DNA of 64,000 nt from an uncultured Pelagibacteraceae bacterium (GTDB lineage: Bacteria; Pseudomonadota; Alphaproteobacteria; Pelagibacterales; Pelagibacteraceae): assembly GCA_902520335.1 (NCBI GenBank), contig CABYNS010000001.1, positions 31,604-95,603 on the forward strand, read 5' to 3'. This document shows positions 8,566-17,590 of the stretch, piece by piece. Both the position numbers and the translations under genes were made by a program. The notes beneath the pieces are model-generated. The model did not search any database, was not told the origin of the DNA, and worked only from the letters and a program-made list of their open reading frames with translations. Position 1 is the first letter of the stretch. The number at the start of each line of letters is the position of its first letter.

Positions 8566-10191
8566 ATGCTATTAGATGGATTTTTTAAAACCTTAAGTGA
8601 GTTTACATACATAGTAAAAAAAAAATTCAGAAATATTTACCAAAATTCGAGTTTCTACGAAAAGAAAATCTCTAAAACTTTTGATAATGAATTTATATAC
8701 AAACCAAGTCCTCACTTACTTTCATCAATAATCAAATACCAAAATAAGAAATATAAAATTGAGGATTTTGAACTAGAGACAGTTTGGAATAATCAAATTA
8801 AATCTAGAGATTTTAAAAAATTAAATAATTTTTTTTGGTTGTTTAGTCTTGACCTTAAATCCTCAAAAAATTCTGTGAAAAAAGTTATAACTAATTGGAT
8901 AAACAATAATAGTCGGTTTAAAAAAGAAAGTTGGGAATTTGATATGACTGCTAAACGTATTATTTCTTGTCTATCTAATCACCAGCTTACTTATGACGAT
9001 AATGATAAAGAATATAGATCAATATTTGATCACATTATTCAAAAACAAACAAATCATTTATTAAATGAGATGAAAAACTCTAAAGATTTAGAAAACAAAA
9101 TAATTGGCTGCGCAGCAATAATTCTAACAGGACTATGTTACAAAATTAATAAAAACTATTTAGAGATTGGATTAAGTTTTCTAAAGAAAATTACTGTCTC
9201 CTCAATAGATAATCAAGGTTTTACAAGATCAAGAAGCATAAAACAGTTAATTTTTTTTTTAAAATATTTTGTTCTTATAAGAGAATGGTTTAAAGAAGCT
9301 CAAGTTGAAGTTCCAGATCATATAGAAGAAAATATTTATTACTTTGGACAAGGTTATGCTTTTATAAGACAAAATATAACTACAGATCTTTTGTTTAATG
9401 GGAATAATAATTCTAATACTTACGATTTAGATAATTATCTTAAAAGACTTGGTTATAAATTTAAAAATGAAAACAAAGATTATGGTGGATATATTATCTT
9501 AAAAAACAAAAAAATTTGTCTAGCAATGGATGTGGGATCTTCACCGAATTCCAAATATACCCACGATTATCAGTCGGGTGCTCTTTCATTTGAAATAATT
9601 TCAAATGGAAAAAAACTTATAACTAATTGTGGTTATTACAAAAAAAATAATCAAAACCTTAATGAGATATCAAAATCTTCAGCCGTACACAGTACATTAA
9701 TAATTGATGATAATTCGTCGTGCAAGTTTACAAAAAAGAGAGATAAGTTGATTTTAAAAACAGGTTTAAAAATTACTCAAAGAAATTCTGTGTTTGAGAA
9801 AAATTATTGGAAGATCAGTGCTGCTCATGATGGATATTTTAAAAAATTTAAATCAATTCATGAGAGAAATATTGAATTTTTTCCTGAGCAAATGAAATTT
9901 GTTGGAAATGATAAGATTATTAGAAAAAAGAATAATCATAATTTCAAGTTTGATATACGATTTCATTTAGAACCAAATATTAAATTAATGAAAACTCAAG
10001 ATAATAAATCTATTTTTATAGAATTGGAGGATGAGGGTTGGAAATTTACTTGTGATAATTATGAAATTAATATTGATAATGGATTATACTTCGGTAATAA
10101 AAATTCATATATTGAGAACCAAAATATTTTTGTATCTGGAATATTAAATAATAATGAAGAGAACATTAAATGGGAAATTAGAAAGATATAA
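8566..10191 (+). CDS. Heparinase II/III-like protein
   Basis: The 541-residue product has an all-alpha N-terminal half (about 1-280) and a beta-rich C-terminal half (about 300-541), the layout of heparinase II/III-type polysaccharide lyase-like proteins. Typical landmarks are AMDVGSSPN near 325, HDYQSGALSFEI, then a stretch around SAVHSTLIIDD where the family has its conserved His, and a later HDGY. No signal peptide is visible at the N-terminus. Heparinase II/III-like proteins sit between rpe and purH in many alphaproteobacteria, so the gene is core there, but the substrate is unknown; a role in surface polysaccharide turnover is an inference. The stop shares one base with the purH start. 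Confidence 0.85.
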   Translation: MLLDGFFKTLSEFTYIVKKKFRNIYQNSSFYEKKISKTFDNEFIYKPSPHLLSSIIKYQNKKYKIEDFELETVWNNQIKSRDFKKLNNFFWLFSLDLKSSKNSVKKVITNWINNNSRFKKESWEFDMTAKRIISCLSNHQLTYDDNDKEYRSIFDHIIQKQTNHLLNEMKNSKDLENKIIGCAAIILTGLCYKINKNYLEIGLSFLKKITVSSIDNQGFTRSRSIKQLIFFLKYFVLIREWFKEAQVEVPDHIEENIYYFGQGYAFIRQNITTDLLFNGNNNSNTYDLDNYLKRLGYKFKNENKDYGGYIILKNKKICLAMDVGSSPNSKYTHDYQSGALSFEIISNGKKLITNCGYYKKNNQNLNEISKSSAVHSTLIIDDNSSCKFTKKRDKLILKTGLKITQRNSVFEKNYWKISAAHDGYFKKFKSIHERNIEFFPEQMKFVGNDKIIRKKNNHNFKFDIRFHLEPNIKLMKTQDNKSIFIELEDEGWKFTCDNYEINIDNGLYFGNKNSYIENQNIFVSGILNNNEENIKWEIRKI

Positions 10192-11726
10192 TGAAAAAAA
10201 TTAGATCGGCTTTAATATCATTGTCTGATAAATCTAATCTTAAGCCTTTATTACAAGAATTGAGGAGAAATAATATCAAAATAATTAGTTCTGGTGGAAC
10301 ATTTAAAGCAATTAAGAAACTTAAATTTAAATGTTTAGATATTTCAGATTTTACAGGATTTAAGGAAATACTTAATGGAAGAGTCAAAACTTTACACCCA
10401 AAAATACATGCTGGAATTTTAAATAAAAGAAGTAACAAATCACATTCTAATGATATTAAGAAAAATAATTTTGAGAATATTGATTTAGTAATAGTTAATT
10501 TCTATCCATTTGAAAAAACAATTGAACAAACAAAAAACCATTCAAAAATAATAGAAAATATTGATGTTGGTGGACCAACTATGGTCAGAGCTGCTGCCAA
10601 AAATTATAATGATGTAACTGTAATAACTTCTATCGATCAGTATTCAGAACTTATAAATGAGTTAAAAAAAAACAAAGGTAGTACTTCTTTAGAATTTAGA
10701 GAAAAAATGTCTAGGTTAGCTTTTAGCGAGACCGCCTATTATGATGCAGTAATTTCAAATTATTTCAATAAATTTAACAATATCAATTTTCCTAAAAGAA
10801 AAATTCTTTACACTAATTTAATAGAAAATCTTAGGTATGGAGAAAATCCTCACCAATTAGGTGCTTTCTATTCTCAAAATAAAAAAAATAAATTAGAGCA
10901 AATACATGGAAAAACTTTAAGTTATAATAATTACAATGATATTTTGGCTGCAATTACTATTTCAAAATCATTACCAAAAAACATCGGTACAGTTATTGTT
11001 AAACATGGAAATCCTTGTGGTGTCTCAGCTTTAAAAAATAATTTAGATAGTTATCAATCAGCATTAGAATCTGATCCGATAAGCGCATTTGGTGGTATCG
11101 TTTCGTGTAACTATAAGGTCAGTAAAAAACTCGCATTTATGCTAAATAAAATTTTTCTTGAAGTAATTGTGGCCAATGGTTTTGATAAAAAAGCTCTTAA
11201 AATATTAAAATCAAAAAAAAATCTTAGGCTGATAGATTCCTCAAAAATTTCATTCAGTGAAATGTGGAAATTCAACTCTTTAGATAATTTTACACTTATG
11301 CAATCAGAAGATAAAAAGATTTTTTCAAAGAAGGATTTTAGAATTGTTTCGAAAAAAAAACCAAATAAATCTCAGCTTGATAATTTAATGTTTGCATTTA
11401 ATGTTTGTCGATATACAAAATCAAATGCAATCGTTCTTGCTAGTAATAAATCTACTATTGGCATTGGTTCAGGACAACCTAGTAGATTAGACAGTTGTGA
11501 GATTGCAATAAATAAAATGAAAAAGTTTTCAAAAATCAAAAATGAAATAGTAGCGGCATCAGATGCTTTTTTTCCGTTTGTTGACGGAATAGAGAAATTA
11601 GTTCAGTCAGGAGCTAGTGCGATAGTTCAGCCCGCTGGATCAATAAGAGATAAAGAAATTATAAAATTTGCAAATGAGACAAATACTGTTTTGGTTTTTT
11701 CAAAAACCCGTCATTTTAGGCATTAG
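10191..11726 (+). CDS. purH: Bifunctional AICAR formyltransferase/IMP cyclohydrolase
   Basis: PurH carries out the last two steps of IMP synthesis. The 511-residue length is normal. The N-terminal MGS-like IMP cyclohydrolase domain (about 1-195) starts with IRSALISLSDKSNL and has GGTFKAIK and the HPKIHAGIL segment; the C-terminal AICAR transformylase domain has the catalytic KHGNPCGVS (about 270-278), DPISAFGGIVS and GIGSGQPSRLDS, and ends with the usual DTNTVLVFSKTRHFRH-like tail. It overlaps the convergent pterin dehydratase gene by 11 bp at the 3' ends. Third gene of the rpe-heparinase-purH run, probably one transcript. Confidence 0.98.
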   Translation: MKKIRSALISLSDKSNLKPLLQELRRNNIKIISSGGTFKAIKKLKFKCLDISDFTGFKEILNGRVKTLHPKIHAGILNKRSNKSHSNDIKKNNFENIDLVIVNFYPFEKTIEQTKNHSKIIENIDVGGPTMVRAAAKNYNDVTVITSIDQYSELINELKKNKGSTSLEFREKMSRLAFSETAYYDAVISNYFNKFNNINFPKRKILYTNLIENLRYGENPHQLGAFYSQNKKNKLEQIHGKTLSYNNYNDILAAITISKSLPKNIGTVIVKHGNPCGVSALKNNLDSYQSALESDPISAFGGIVSCNYKVSKKLAFMLNKIFLEVIVANGFDKKALKILKSKKNLRLIDSSKISFSEMWKFNSLDNFTLMQSEDKKIFSKKDFRIVSKKKPNKSQLDNLMFAFNVCRYTKSNAIVLASNKSTIGIGSGQPSRLDSCEIAINKMKKFSKIKNEIVAASDAFFPFVDGIEKLVQSGASAIVQPAGSIRDKEIIKFANETNTVLVFSKTRHFRH

Positions 11727-12060
11727 TTATATTATCAATTTTAGCAGCTAATATAAAATCGTTTTCAGATAAACCCTCTATTGCATGAGTTGTAATATTA
11801 ATCTTGGCATAACCCCAACCAAAAATAATATCTGGATGATGCCCTTCTTCCTCAGAGACTTTTCCGACGTCATTGACAAATTTTTGACTTTCTAAAAAAT
11901 TTTTAAATTCAAATTTTTTTTCTAAAAGATAAACTTTTTTATCGTTTTGAATAATATCCCAGCCATCAACTTTTTTTTGATATTTATGAATTTCAGAAAT
12001 GTCAAAAGCTTTAATACCTCCCTCACAAGGAACACATTTTTTTTCTAATAAATTATTCAT
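11716..12060 (-). CDS. Pterin-4-alpha-carbinolamine dehydratase family protein
   Basis: A 114-residue protein of the PCD/DCoH fold. The active-site motif EEEGHHPDIIFGWGYAKI followed by THAIEGLSENDF is diagnostic. The classical enzyme dehydrates 4a-hydroxytetrahydrobiopterin after aromatic amino acid hydroxylation. No phenylalanine hydroxylase is in this window, and in many bacteria this family occurs without one and has been linked to molybdopterin or folate metabolism, so the physiological substrate is open. The first 20 residues (EKKCVPCEGGIKAF) are also typical. It lies just downstream of tRNA-Gly on the same strand, 7 bp from its CCA end, so the two could share a transcript. Confidence 0.93.
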   Translation of the reverse strand: MNNLLEKKCVPCEGGIKAFDISEIHKYQKKVDGWDIIQNDKKVYLLEKKFEFKNFLESQKFVNDVGKVSEEEGHHPDIIFGWGYAKINITTHAIEGLSENDFILAAKIDNITNA

Positions 12061-12067
12061 AGTTTAA

Positions 12068-12142
12068 TGGAGCGGGCAAAGGGGGTCGAACCCTCGACCT
12101 TCTCGTTGGCAACGAGACGCTCTACCACTGAGCTATACCCGC
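12068..12142 (-). tRNA. tRNA-Gly (anticodon GCC)
   Basis: On the minus strand a full cloverleaf can be folded: acceptor stem GCGGGTA paired with TGCCCGC (one G-T pair), D arm with AGCTCAGTGGTAGAGC, anticodon stem TCTCG/CGAGA with loop TTGCCAA giving anticodon GCC, and TpsiC loop GGTTCGAACCC. The discriminator base is T, as usual for bacterial tRNA-Gly, and the CCA end is encoded in the DNA (12068-12070). It decodes GGC and GGU codons. Confidence 0.97.
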
Positions 12143-12161
12143 TTTTTCTATTAATGTCGAA

Positions 12162-12188
12162 AGTATAAGCTTTTTAAAAATTAAGCAA
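12162..12188 (-). promoter_or_regulatory. Possible promoter for tRNA-Gly
   Basis: Reading the minus strand upstream of the tRNA, TATACT (12162-12167) could act as -10 and TTGCTT (12183-12188) as -35, separated by 15 bp, which is shorter than the ideal 17. Transcription would begin about 12-14 bases before the mature 5' end. The match is modest and chance is not excluded in AT-rich DNA. Confidence 0.4.
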
Positions 12189-12268
12189 TAGCGCTTTTTG
12201 TGAAATTTTAACTGAATGTACCAAGAGTATGCTAGAAAATTAACACAACGTTTTAAATACTGGCACAC

Positions 12269-13117
12269 TTAATAATTTAATTCATTTAAATTTTTTTCAA
12301 AAATATTATTTAATTTCTCAACAAATTCATTATCAAAGTTTTTTTGCCAATTATTCTTAGGTCCCAAATGGAAAAAAGGTATCTTTTTTTTTTCTTTGCG
12401 TGAGATAATGGACTCACTAAATCCATTCGTTTCTTCTATCCTTTTCAAGTTTTCAAAAGAAGTAGTTTTAACTGCGTTTTTAGCTTTTTCCCTTATAAAT
12501 CCACTTTTATTATTTGTCAGTTTATCTATAAATTCTATTATCTCTTTAAATACAAAAAAAGTTTCTGACAATAAATCCTCATATTTTAAAAATTTTATTG
12601 GTAATAAGTTATTATTTTTCCAAGATTGATAATTTAATTCCCATGAACTAATAAATTGATAATCACTATAATCCCTTTTCTTTTTAAAGTCATAAGTAAA
12701 GTTTTTTTTATCTTGCATTACCTCTAAAGCTTTATCATGATCGATTTGAAAATGTCTGGACATGGAGTCTAAAACGTTTCTAGGATCTCTTACTATATAA
12801 ATTCCACCAAGTGAGTTAGCTCGATTTGTAAAATCATTTTTTCCCAATTTCACAAGAGCATTATGTGTCTTGAAAAACTTTATCTTTCGATCCTCATTAA
12901 TTTTTTCTTGGGCTAAGACCCATAATCTCGAAGTGTCTCCTGGTATTGCTAAATCATAATCAAAACTTTCTAAATATTTTTTTACAGGAAACTGCTCAAC
13001 GTTTTTTAAATGATTATCGCCAAGAAAAATGCCATCTTTTGTATAATAATAAGCACTTATCAACGATCTTAACCATGTGTTGCCATTTTTAGGGTAAGAA
13101 GCGAGCCAAATTATCAT
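12269..13117 (-). CDS. Sulfotransferase domain protein (paralogue 1)
   Basis: A 282-residue cytoplasmic protein of the PAPS-dependent sulfotransferase fold. It starts MIIWLASYPKNGNTWLRS, where SYPKNGNTW (about 7-15) is the 5'-phosphosulfate-binding loop; KTHN (about 83-86) carries the likely catalytic histidine; YIVRDPRNVLDS (about 107-118) is the 3'-phosphate-binding strand; and GPKNNWQKNFD near the C-terminus matches the conserved GxxxDWKxxF element. Such enzymes transfer sulfate from PAPS to hydroxyls on small molecules or glycans; the acceptor here is unknown. A closely similar paralogue lies at 48799-49641. Flanked by the tRNA-Gly gene and a LON-domain gene, without an obvious pathway partner. 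Confidence 0.9.
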   Translation of the reverse strand: MIIWLASYPKNGNTWLRSLISAYYYTKDGIFLGDNHLKNVEQFPVKKYLESFDYDLAIPGDTSRLWVLAQEKINEDRKIKFFKTHNALVKLGKNDFTNRANSLGGIYIVRDPRNVLDSMSRHFQIDHDKALEVMQDKKNFTYDFKKKRDYSDYQFISSWELNYQSWKNNNLLPIKFLKYEDLLSETFFVFKEIIEFIDKLTNNKSGFIREKAKNAVKTTSFENLKRIEETNGFSESIISRKEKKKIPFFHLGPKNNWQKNFDNEFVEKLNNIFEKNLNELNY

Positions 13118-13165
13118 ATTTTTATATTTTAATTATTTTTATATTATTAGTATATTTATTAAATT

Positions 13166-13807
13166 ATGAAACTTCCAAAAACTATACCTGTTTTTCCGCT
13201 CAGTAATTTTATAATTTTTCCTAAAACTACAGTACCCTTAAACATTTTTGAGCCAAGATATATAGATATGGTCAATGATAGTATGAAAGCAGATAAGTTT
13301 ATAGGCATGGTTCAACCAAAAATCACAAAGAATTTTGATGATAATAAATTACCTTCACTTCATAAAGTTGGTTGTTTAGGTAAAATTACAAGCTTCAAAG
13401 AAGCTGATGATGGAAGATATTTAATTGACCTAAAGGGTGTTATTAGATTTGAAATCAAAAAAGAAATAGATTCAAATAAAAAGTATAGAGAATTTAAGAT
13501 AAATTTTGAAAATTTTTTAGATGATTTAGAAGAAAAAAAAGAAAACTTAAAATTTTCTGATTTAGAACTTATTTTCAAAGATTTAAAAACTTTATTTGAA
13601 AAAAGAGGATTTATCATTAATTGGAAAGCTCTAGAAAAACAAAGTTTAGACGAGACAATAAATGCTCTGGCAATGACATCACCATTTAGTTTGGAGGAAA
13701 AACAAGTTTTATTAGAGACTAAAAATCTGGAAATTAGAAAAACAAAAATTTCTGAAATTTTAAATACTTATACTTACGATCAATTTGATAATACCACTCT
13801 TCAATAA
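13166..13807 (+). CDS. LON substrate-binding-domain protein
   Basis: A 213-residue protein consisting of a single LON N-terminal domain (PUA-like beta domain followed by helices). The start PKTIPVFPLSNFIIFPKTTVPLNIFEPRYIDM is the family signature, and GCLGKITSFKEADDGRYLIDLKGVIRFEI follows at about 70-100. It lacks the AAA+ and protease parts of Lon, as is normal for this stand-alone group found widely in alphaproteobacteria. Function is unknown; substrate recognition or adaptor roles have been suggested from the domain only. It is divergent from sulfotransferase 1 and converges on the UbiH-like gene with 1 bp between. Confidence 0.9.
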   Translation: MKLPKTIPVFPLSNFIIFPKTTVPLNIFEPRYIDMVNDSMKADKFIGMVQPKITKNFDDNKLPSLHKVGCLGKITSFKEADDGRYLIDLKGVIRFEIKKEIDSNKKYREFKINFENFLDDLEEKKENLKFSDLELIFKDLKTLFEKRGFIINWKALEKQSLDETINALAMTSPFSLEEKQVLLETKNLEIRKTKISEILNTYTYDQFDNTTLQ

Positions 13808-13808
13808 A

Positions 13809-14891
13809 TTAGTTTTGTAAACCCATATCAGCGATATCTTTAAAATATTTATTTAATTTTTTATTCTGTCCAATTATTCTTGCTGTTGAGTCAATTAAAT
13901 CTTCTCCAATCTTATTTTCAGAATTAAAATATTCATAGATAAAATTTATTCCTTCTGAAAAAACAAAATTTTTACTTTTTACATTATTCTGAAATTCAAC
14001 ACATACACTTTGATCTATAGGTAAACCAAGTTTTATTTTGTAATCAATTATTTTTAAAAATTCTTTTATATCTCTAATTGACATATTAAAACCTTGACCG
14101 GCTAAAGGATGAAGTTTGTGCAACAAATCACCAAAGGCTAAAATGTTATCTTTATAATATTCTCTTAAATTTATTGATTTTAAATCAAATTTTGAAATCT
14201 TATGAATTTTCTTTATTTCATATTTAGGGTTGAACTTATTAATAATTTTATTGATCTCCAATTCGGTTTTATTTTTTTTGATTCTTGCAGAATAAACAAT
14301 TGAAGTTTTTTCTTTTGATATTGGCAAAAATGCAATTGGACCATCACTTGTAAAAATCTGTATTGCTTCGTTATTAGGAGATAATTTTAAGTGATCTATT
14401 ATTGTTGTGAATGCGATGCTATTATATTTTTTTTCAAATTTTTTTGAAAAATATTTTTTTGTTAGTTCATTTCTAATGTCGCAATTAATCATCAAATCAT
14501 AACTTAAATTATTAAATTTTCTGTATTTTATATATTTTTTGAATTTTAAAAATTTACTCTTTTTAAGTTCAATTATTAATTGATTAAATATTTTTTGATT
14601 CTGCAAGATTGAAAATAGATTGTCCTTTTGATCCTCGAATTTTAAAATTTCTTTGTCATTAGAGTTTTCTGTAAAAATTTTTATTTTTTTGATTGGCCAC
14701 AACATTTTTTTAATATTTGTTATTTCCCTATTAAAAAAATCAATATTTGATTTTGAAATTCCAATTGTGCGTGTAATATCTATTTTAGTGTTTTTTTTCT
14801 CGTAAAATAAATCAACAAATATCTCTTTTTTAACTAAGGCTGTTGCCAGAGCTAAGCTTGTAAGGTTATCACCCAATATACAGACTTTCAT
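13809..14891 (-). CDS. UbiH/Coq6-family FAD monooxygenase-like protein with a degenerate nucleotide-binding loop
   Basis: The 360-residue product (ATG at 14891; the frame opens 13 codons earlier at 14930) is recognisable as a ubiquinone-type flavin hydroxylase by its C-terminal FAD motif NILAFGDLLHKLHPLAGQGFNMSIRD (about 262-287, key residues GD and HP-AGQG). Such enzymes hydroxylate the ubiquinone ring. The N-terminal ADP-binding fingerprint, normally GxGxxG, reads ILGDNLTSLA (about 5-14), so the second and third glycines are replaced. The RxxG-type middle region is also weak. It could be a fast-evolving functional hydroxylase or one with altered cofactor binding. It is nearly back-to-back with ftsK (30 bp apart). 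Confidence 0.78.
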   Translation of the reverse strand: MKVCILGDNLTSLALATALVKKEIFVDLFYEKKNTKIDITRTIGISKSNIDFFNREITNIKKMLWPIKKIKIFTENSNDKEILKFEDQKDNLFSILQNQKIFNQLIIELKKSKFLKFKKYIKYRKFNNLSYDLMINCDIRNELTKKYFSKKFEKKYNSIAFTTIIDHLKLSPNNEAIQIFTSDGPIAFLPISKEKTSIVYSARIKKNKTELEINKIINKFNPKYEIKKIHKISKFDLKSINLREYYKDNILAFGDLLHKLHPLAGQGFNMSIRDIKEFLKIIDYKIKLGLPIDQSVCVEFQNNVKSKNFVFSEGINFIYEYFNSENKIGEDLIDSTARIIGQNKKLNKYFKDIADMGLQN

Positions 14892-14921
14892 AATAAATTT
14901 AATTTTAACAAGAAAAATTAG

Positions 14922-17042
14922 ATGATACAAAGTGATAAATTTGATTCACTTGATATGAACATAAATAAAATTGTTAATATAAGTCTTCTTTTTATTGCTA
15001 AAAGGGTAACAGAAGTATTTGGTTTTCTAGTATTATCTGCTGGTATCTTTTTGTTTGTCTCATTAATTTCATATTCTCCAGAAGATCCTAATTTTATATT
15101 TCCTGAGAATACAGAAATCAGAAATCTTTTGGGTTTTAGGGGAAGTTATATTTCTGATATTTTTTTTCAATCAATCGGTTTAATCTCTTATTTAGTTTCA
15201 TTAACTCTAATCTTTACCGGTATAAAAATTATTATAAGAAAAGATTTCTTTTTAATAATTGAAAATATTTTTTATTCAATTTTATATTCAATTTTTGGAT
15301 CAGTATTTTTAAACCATTTTTATAATACCACTTTTGCCCTTTTTATTAATGGTAACGGGGGTTTTGTTGGAAACTATTTAAATGAAAATTTTTTCAAAAG
15401 TTTATTAAATTTAAACGAAAATATATCCTATTATTTTTTAATCATCTTAACAGTCGTGCTTTTTTTTCTTAGTGTAAATTTTAGTCTAAAGAAATTTTTT
15501 AATTTTTTTAAAAAAATCAATTTTCTTAATCCTAAAAATAGTAAAAATTATACAGACAAGAGTGAGGTTATTAATGAATATATTCCACAGGAAGCAATTA
15601 AAAATTTAATACAAGAAGATTTACCTTTTATAAAAGCTGATGAACTAAAAAAAACCGAAATACAAAAATTTAAATTACCTAGCCTAGATTTACTTAAAAT
15701 TCCATCTAAAAAGGAAAGAGAAAATTCTGAAAAAAACCAATCAAGCAATCCTGAATTTTTAGAAAAAATATTATTAGACTTTGGTGTTAGTGGAAAAATC
15801 AAAAAAATTAGTCACGGACCGGTTGTTACGTTGAATGAATTTGAACCCGCTGCTGGTGTAAAGGTTTCAAAGATTATAAATCTATCTGACGATATCGCGA
15901 GAAACACTAGCTCTGAATCAGCTAGAATTTCAACTATTCCAGGAAGTAACACTATTGGAATTGAGTTACCTAATTCATCAAGGGAAAATGTTTATTTAAG
16001 TGAGATTTTAAATAACTCAGACTTTAAAAAAAAAGAGATTAAATTACCAATCGCTTTAGGTAAAAGCATATCTGGAAATCCTATAGTTGGGGATTTATCT
16101 TCAATGCCTCATTTATTAATAGCTGGAACAACTGGGTCTGGAAAGTCAGTTTGCATCAATACAATAATATTATCACTACTTTATCGTCATACTCCTGAGA
16201 GATGTAAATTTATTTTGATTGATCCTAAAATGCTTGAACTATCAACATATGAAGGTGTACCTCATCTTTTATGTCCAGTGATAACAGAAGCAAAAAAAGC
16301 TGCCTCAGTTTTAGGCTGGGTAGTTAAAGAGATGGAAAGTAGATACAGACTTATGACTAAAGAAGGAGTTAGAAATATAGATGGTTACAACTCAAAACAT
16401 AAACTTCCAATGCCTTATATAGTCGTAGTGGTCGATGAAATGTCTGATTTAATGTTGGTTGCAGGAAAAGAAATTGAAAACTATATTCAAAAATTATCTC
16501 AAATGGCAAGAGCAGCTGGTATACATATTATCATGGCTACTCAAAGACCAAGTGTTGACGTTATTACTGGGACAATTAAAGCAAACTTTCCAACACGAAT
16601 ATCTTTCCAAGTTACATCTAAAATAGATAGTAGAACCATATTAGGAGAACAAGGTGCTGAACAATTATTAGGTAAAGGTGATATGTTGTATATGTCATCT
16701 GCTAACAGAGTTATAAGAATACATGCACCATTTGTATCTGACAATGAGATTGAAAATATTAACAATTCTTTGAGATCCCAAGCAGAACCAGATTATGTAG
16801 ACGAAATTCTTAATTTTGCAGATGAAAAAGAAATAGGTGATGGATCCAAAAATATGGGTGATAAAGATGAACTTTATCAAACAGCTGTGGAAATCATAAA
16901 ATCTGAAGGGAAAGCATCAACGTCTTTTTTACAAAGAAAACTACAAATTGGATATAATCGAGCAGCAAGAATAATTGATATGATGGAAGAAGAGGGGGTT
17001 GTGAGTAAGGCCAATCATGGAGGAAAACGTGATGTTCTTTGA
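14922..17042 (+). CDS. ftsK: DNA translocase FtsK
   Basis: FtsK pumps chromosomal DNA at the division septum and activates XerCD at dif. The 706-residue protein has about four transmembrane helices in residues 20-190, a short linker rich in Lys/Glu/Asn (about 200-280), and the RecA-like motor: Walker A GTTGSGKS at 402-409, Walker B region YIVVVVDEMSDLM, and MATQRPSVDVITGTIKANFPTRISF. The C-terminal gamma winged helix (about 640-706, ASTSFLQRKLQIGYNRAARI) recognises KOPS. An alternative ATG at 14958 would drop 12 residues. The stop overlaps the lolA start by one base. Confidence 0.97.
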   Translation: MIQSDKFDSLDMNINKIVNISLLFIAKRVTEVFGFLVLSAGIFLFVSLISYSPEDPNFIFPENTEIRNLLGFRGSYISDIFFQSIGLISYLVSLTLIFTGIKIIIRKDFFLIIENIFYSILYSIFGSVFLNHFYNTTFALFINGNGGFVGNYLNENFFKSLLNLNENISYYFLIILTVVLFFLSVNFSLKKFFNFFKKINFLNPKNSKNYTDKSEVINEYIPQEAIKNLIQEDLPFIKADELKKTEIQKFKLPSLDLLKIPSKKERENSEKNQSSNPEFLEKILLDFGVSGKIKKISHGPVVTLNEFEPAAGVKVSKIINLSDDIARNTSSESARISTIPGSNTIGIELPNSSRENVYLSEILNNSDFKKKEIKLPIALGKSISGNPIVGDLSSMPHLLIAGTTGSGKSVCINTIILSLLYRHTPERCKFILIDPKMLELSTYEGVPHLLCPVITEAKKAASVLGWVVKEMESRYRLMTKEGVRNIDGYNSKHKLPMPYIVVVVDEMSDLMLVAGKEIENYIQKLSQMARAAGIHIIMATQRPSVDVITGTIKANFPTRISFQVTSKIDSRTILGEQGAEQLLGKGDMLYMSSANRVIRIHAPFVSDNEIENINNSLRSQAEPDYVDEILNFADEKEIGDGSKNMGDKDELYQTAVEIIKSEGKASTSFLQRKLQIGYNRAARIIDMMEEEGVVSKANHGGKRDVL

Positions 17043-17590
17043 TGATTAATAGATTAATTTTTTTATTTCTTTTATTTTCAATTGTTGAAGCTTCAGCAAA
17101 TATTAAAGAAAAAATTATTCAAAATTTAGAAACTACTAATAACTTGACATTTAACTTTGAGCAAAATGTTAATGGCAAAACAGAAAATGGCCATTGTGCT
17201 CTTTCATACCCACAAAAAATATTTTGCAAATATAATTTAAAAAATAAAAAAATTTTAGTTTCCAATGGAAAATCCATAGTTATAAAGACTAATAATAGCT
17301 ATTACCTATATCCCCTTGAACGAACACCATTAAATCTAATATTAAATAAAAAATTTTTAGTTAATAAGATCAAAAATTTAAATGAGAGAGTCCTGGATAA
17401 TAAATTTGTAAATTTCAAGTTTTTTGAGGAAGATTTTGAGGTGAATATTTTCTTTGATTATAACACTCTTGATTTAATTGGTTGGCAAACTACAGATATT
17501 TATCAAAATCTTAGTATCACTTTCTTAGATACGGTTAAAAAAAATCAAAAATTAAATAGTAATTTATTTGTTTTACCTCAACAAAATTAA
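17042..17590 (+). CDS. lolA: Outer-membrane lipoprotein carrier protein LolA-like
   Basis: A 182-residue periplasmic protein starting MINRLIFLFLLFSIVEASA, a clear signal peptide with cleavage near residue 19. The mature part matches the LolA beta-barrel family loosely: an opening helix, then FNFEQNV, GHCALSYPQKIFCKY and the YYLYPLERTPLNLIL segment typical of alphaproteobacterial LolA. LolA ferries lipoproteins from the LolCDE complex to the outer membrane. The gene lies immediately after ftsK, the same order as in many proteobacteria, which supports the call. I chose ATG at 17042 (TGATG overlap with ftsK) rather than the TTG one codon earlier. Confidence 0.82.
   Translation: MINRLIFLFLLFSIVEASANIKEKIIQNLETTNNLTFNFEQNVNGKTENGHCALSYPQKIFCKYNLKNKKILVSNGKSIVIKTNNSYYLYPLERTPLNLILNKKFLVNKIKNLNERVLDNKFVNFKFFEEDFEVNIFFDYNTLDLIGWQTTDIYQNLSITFLDTVKKNQKLNSNLFVLPQQN

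Noticed and set aside
17039..17041. TTG start for lolA
   Set aside because: The ATG in the next codon overlaps the ftsK stop (TGATG) and gives a normal signal peptide.
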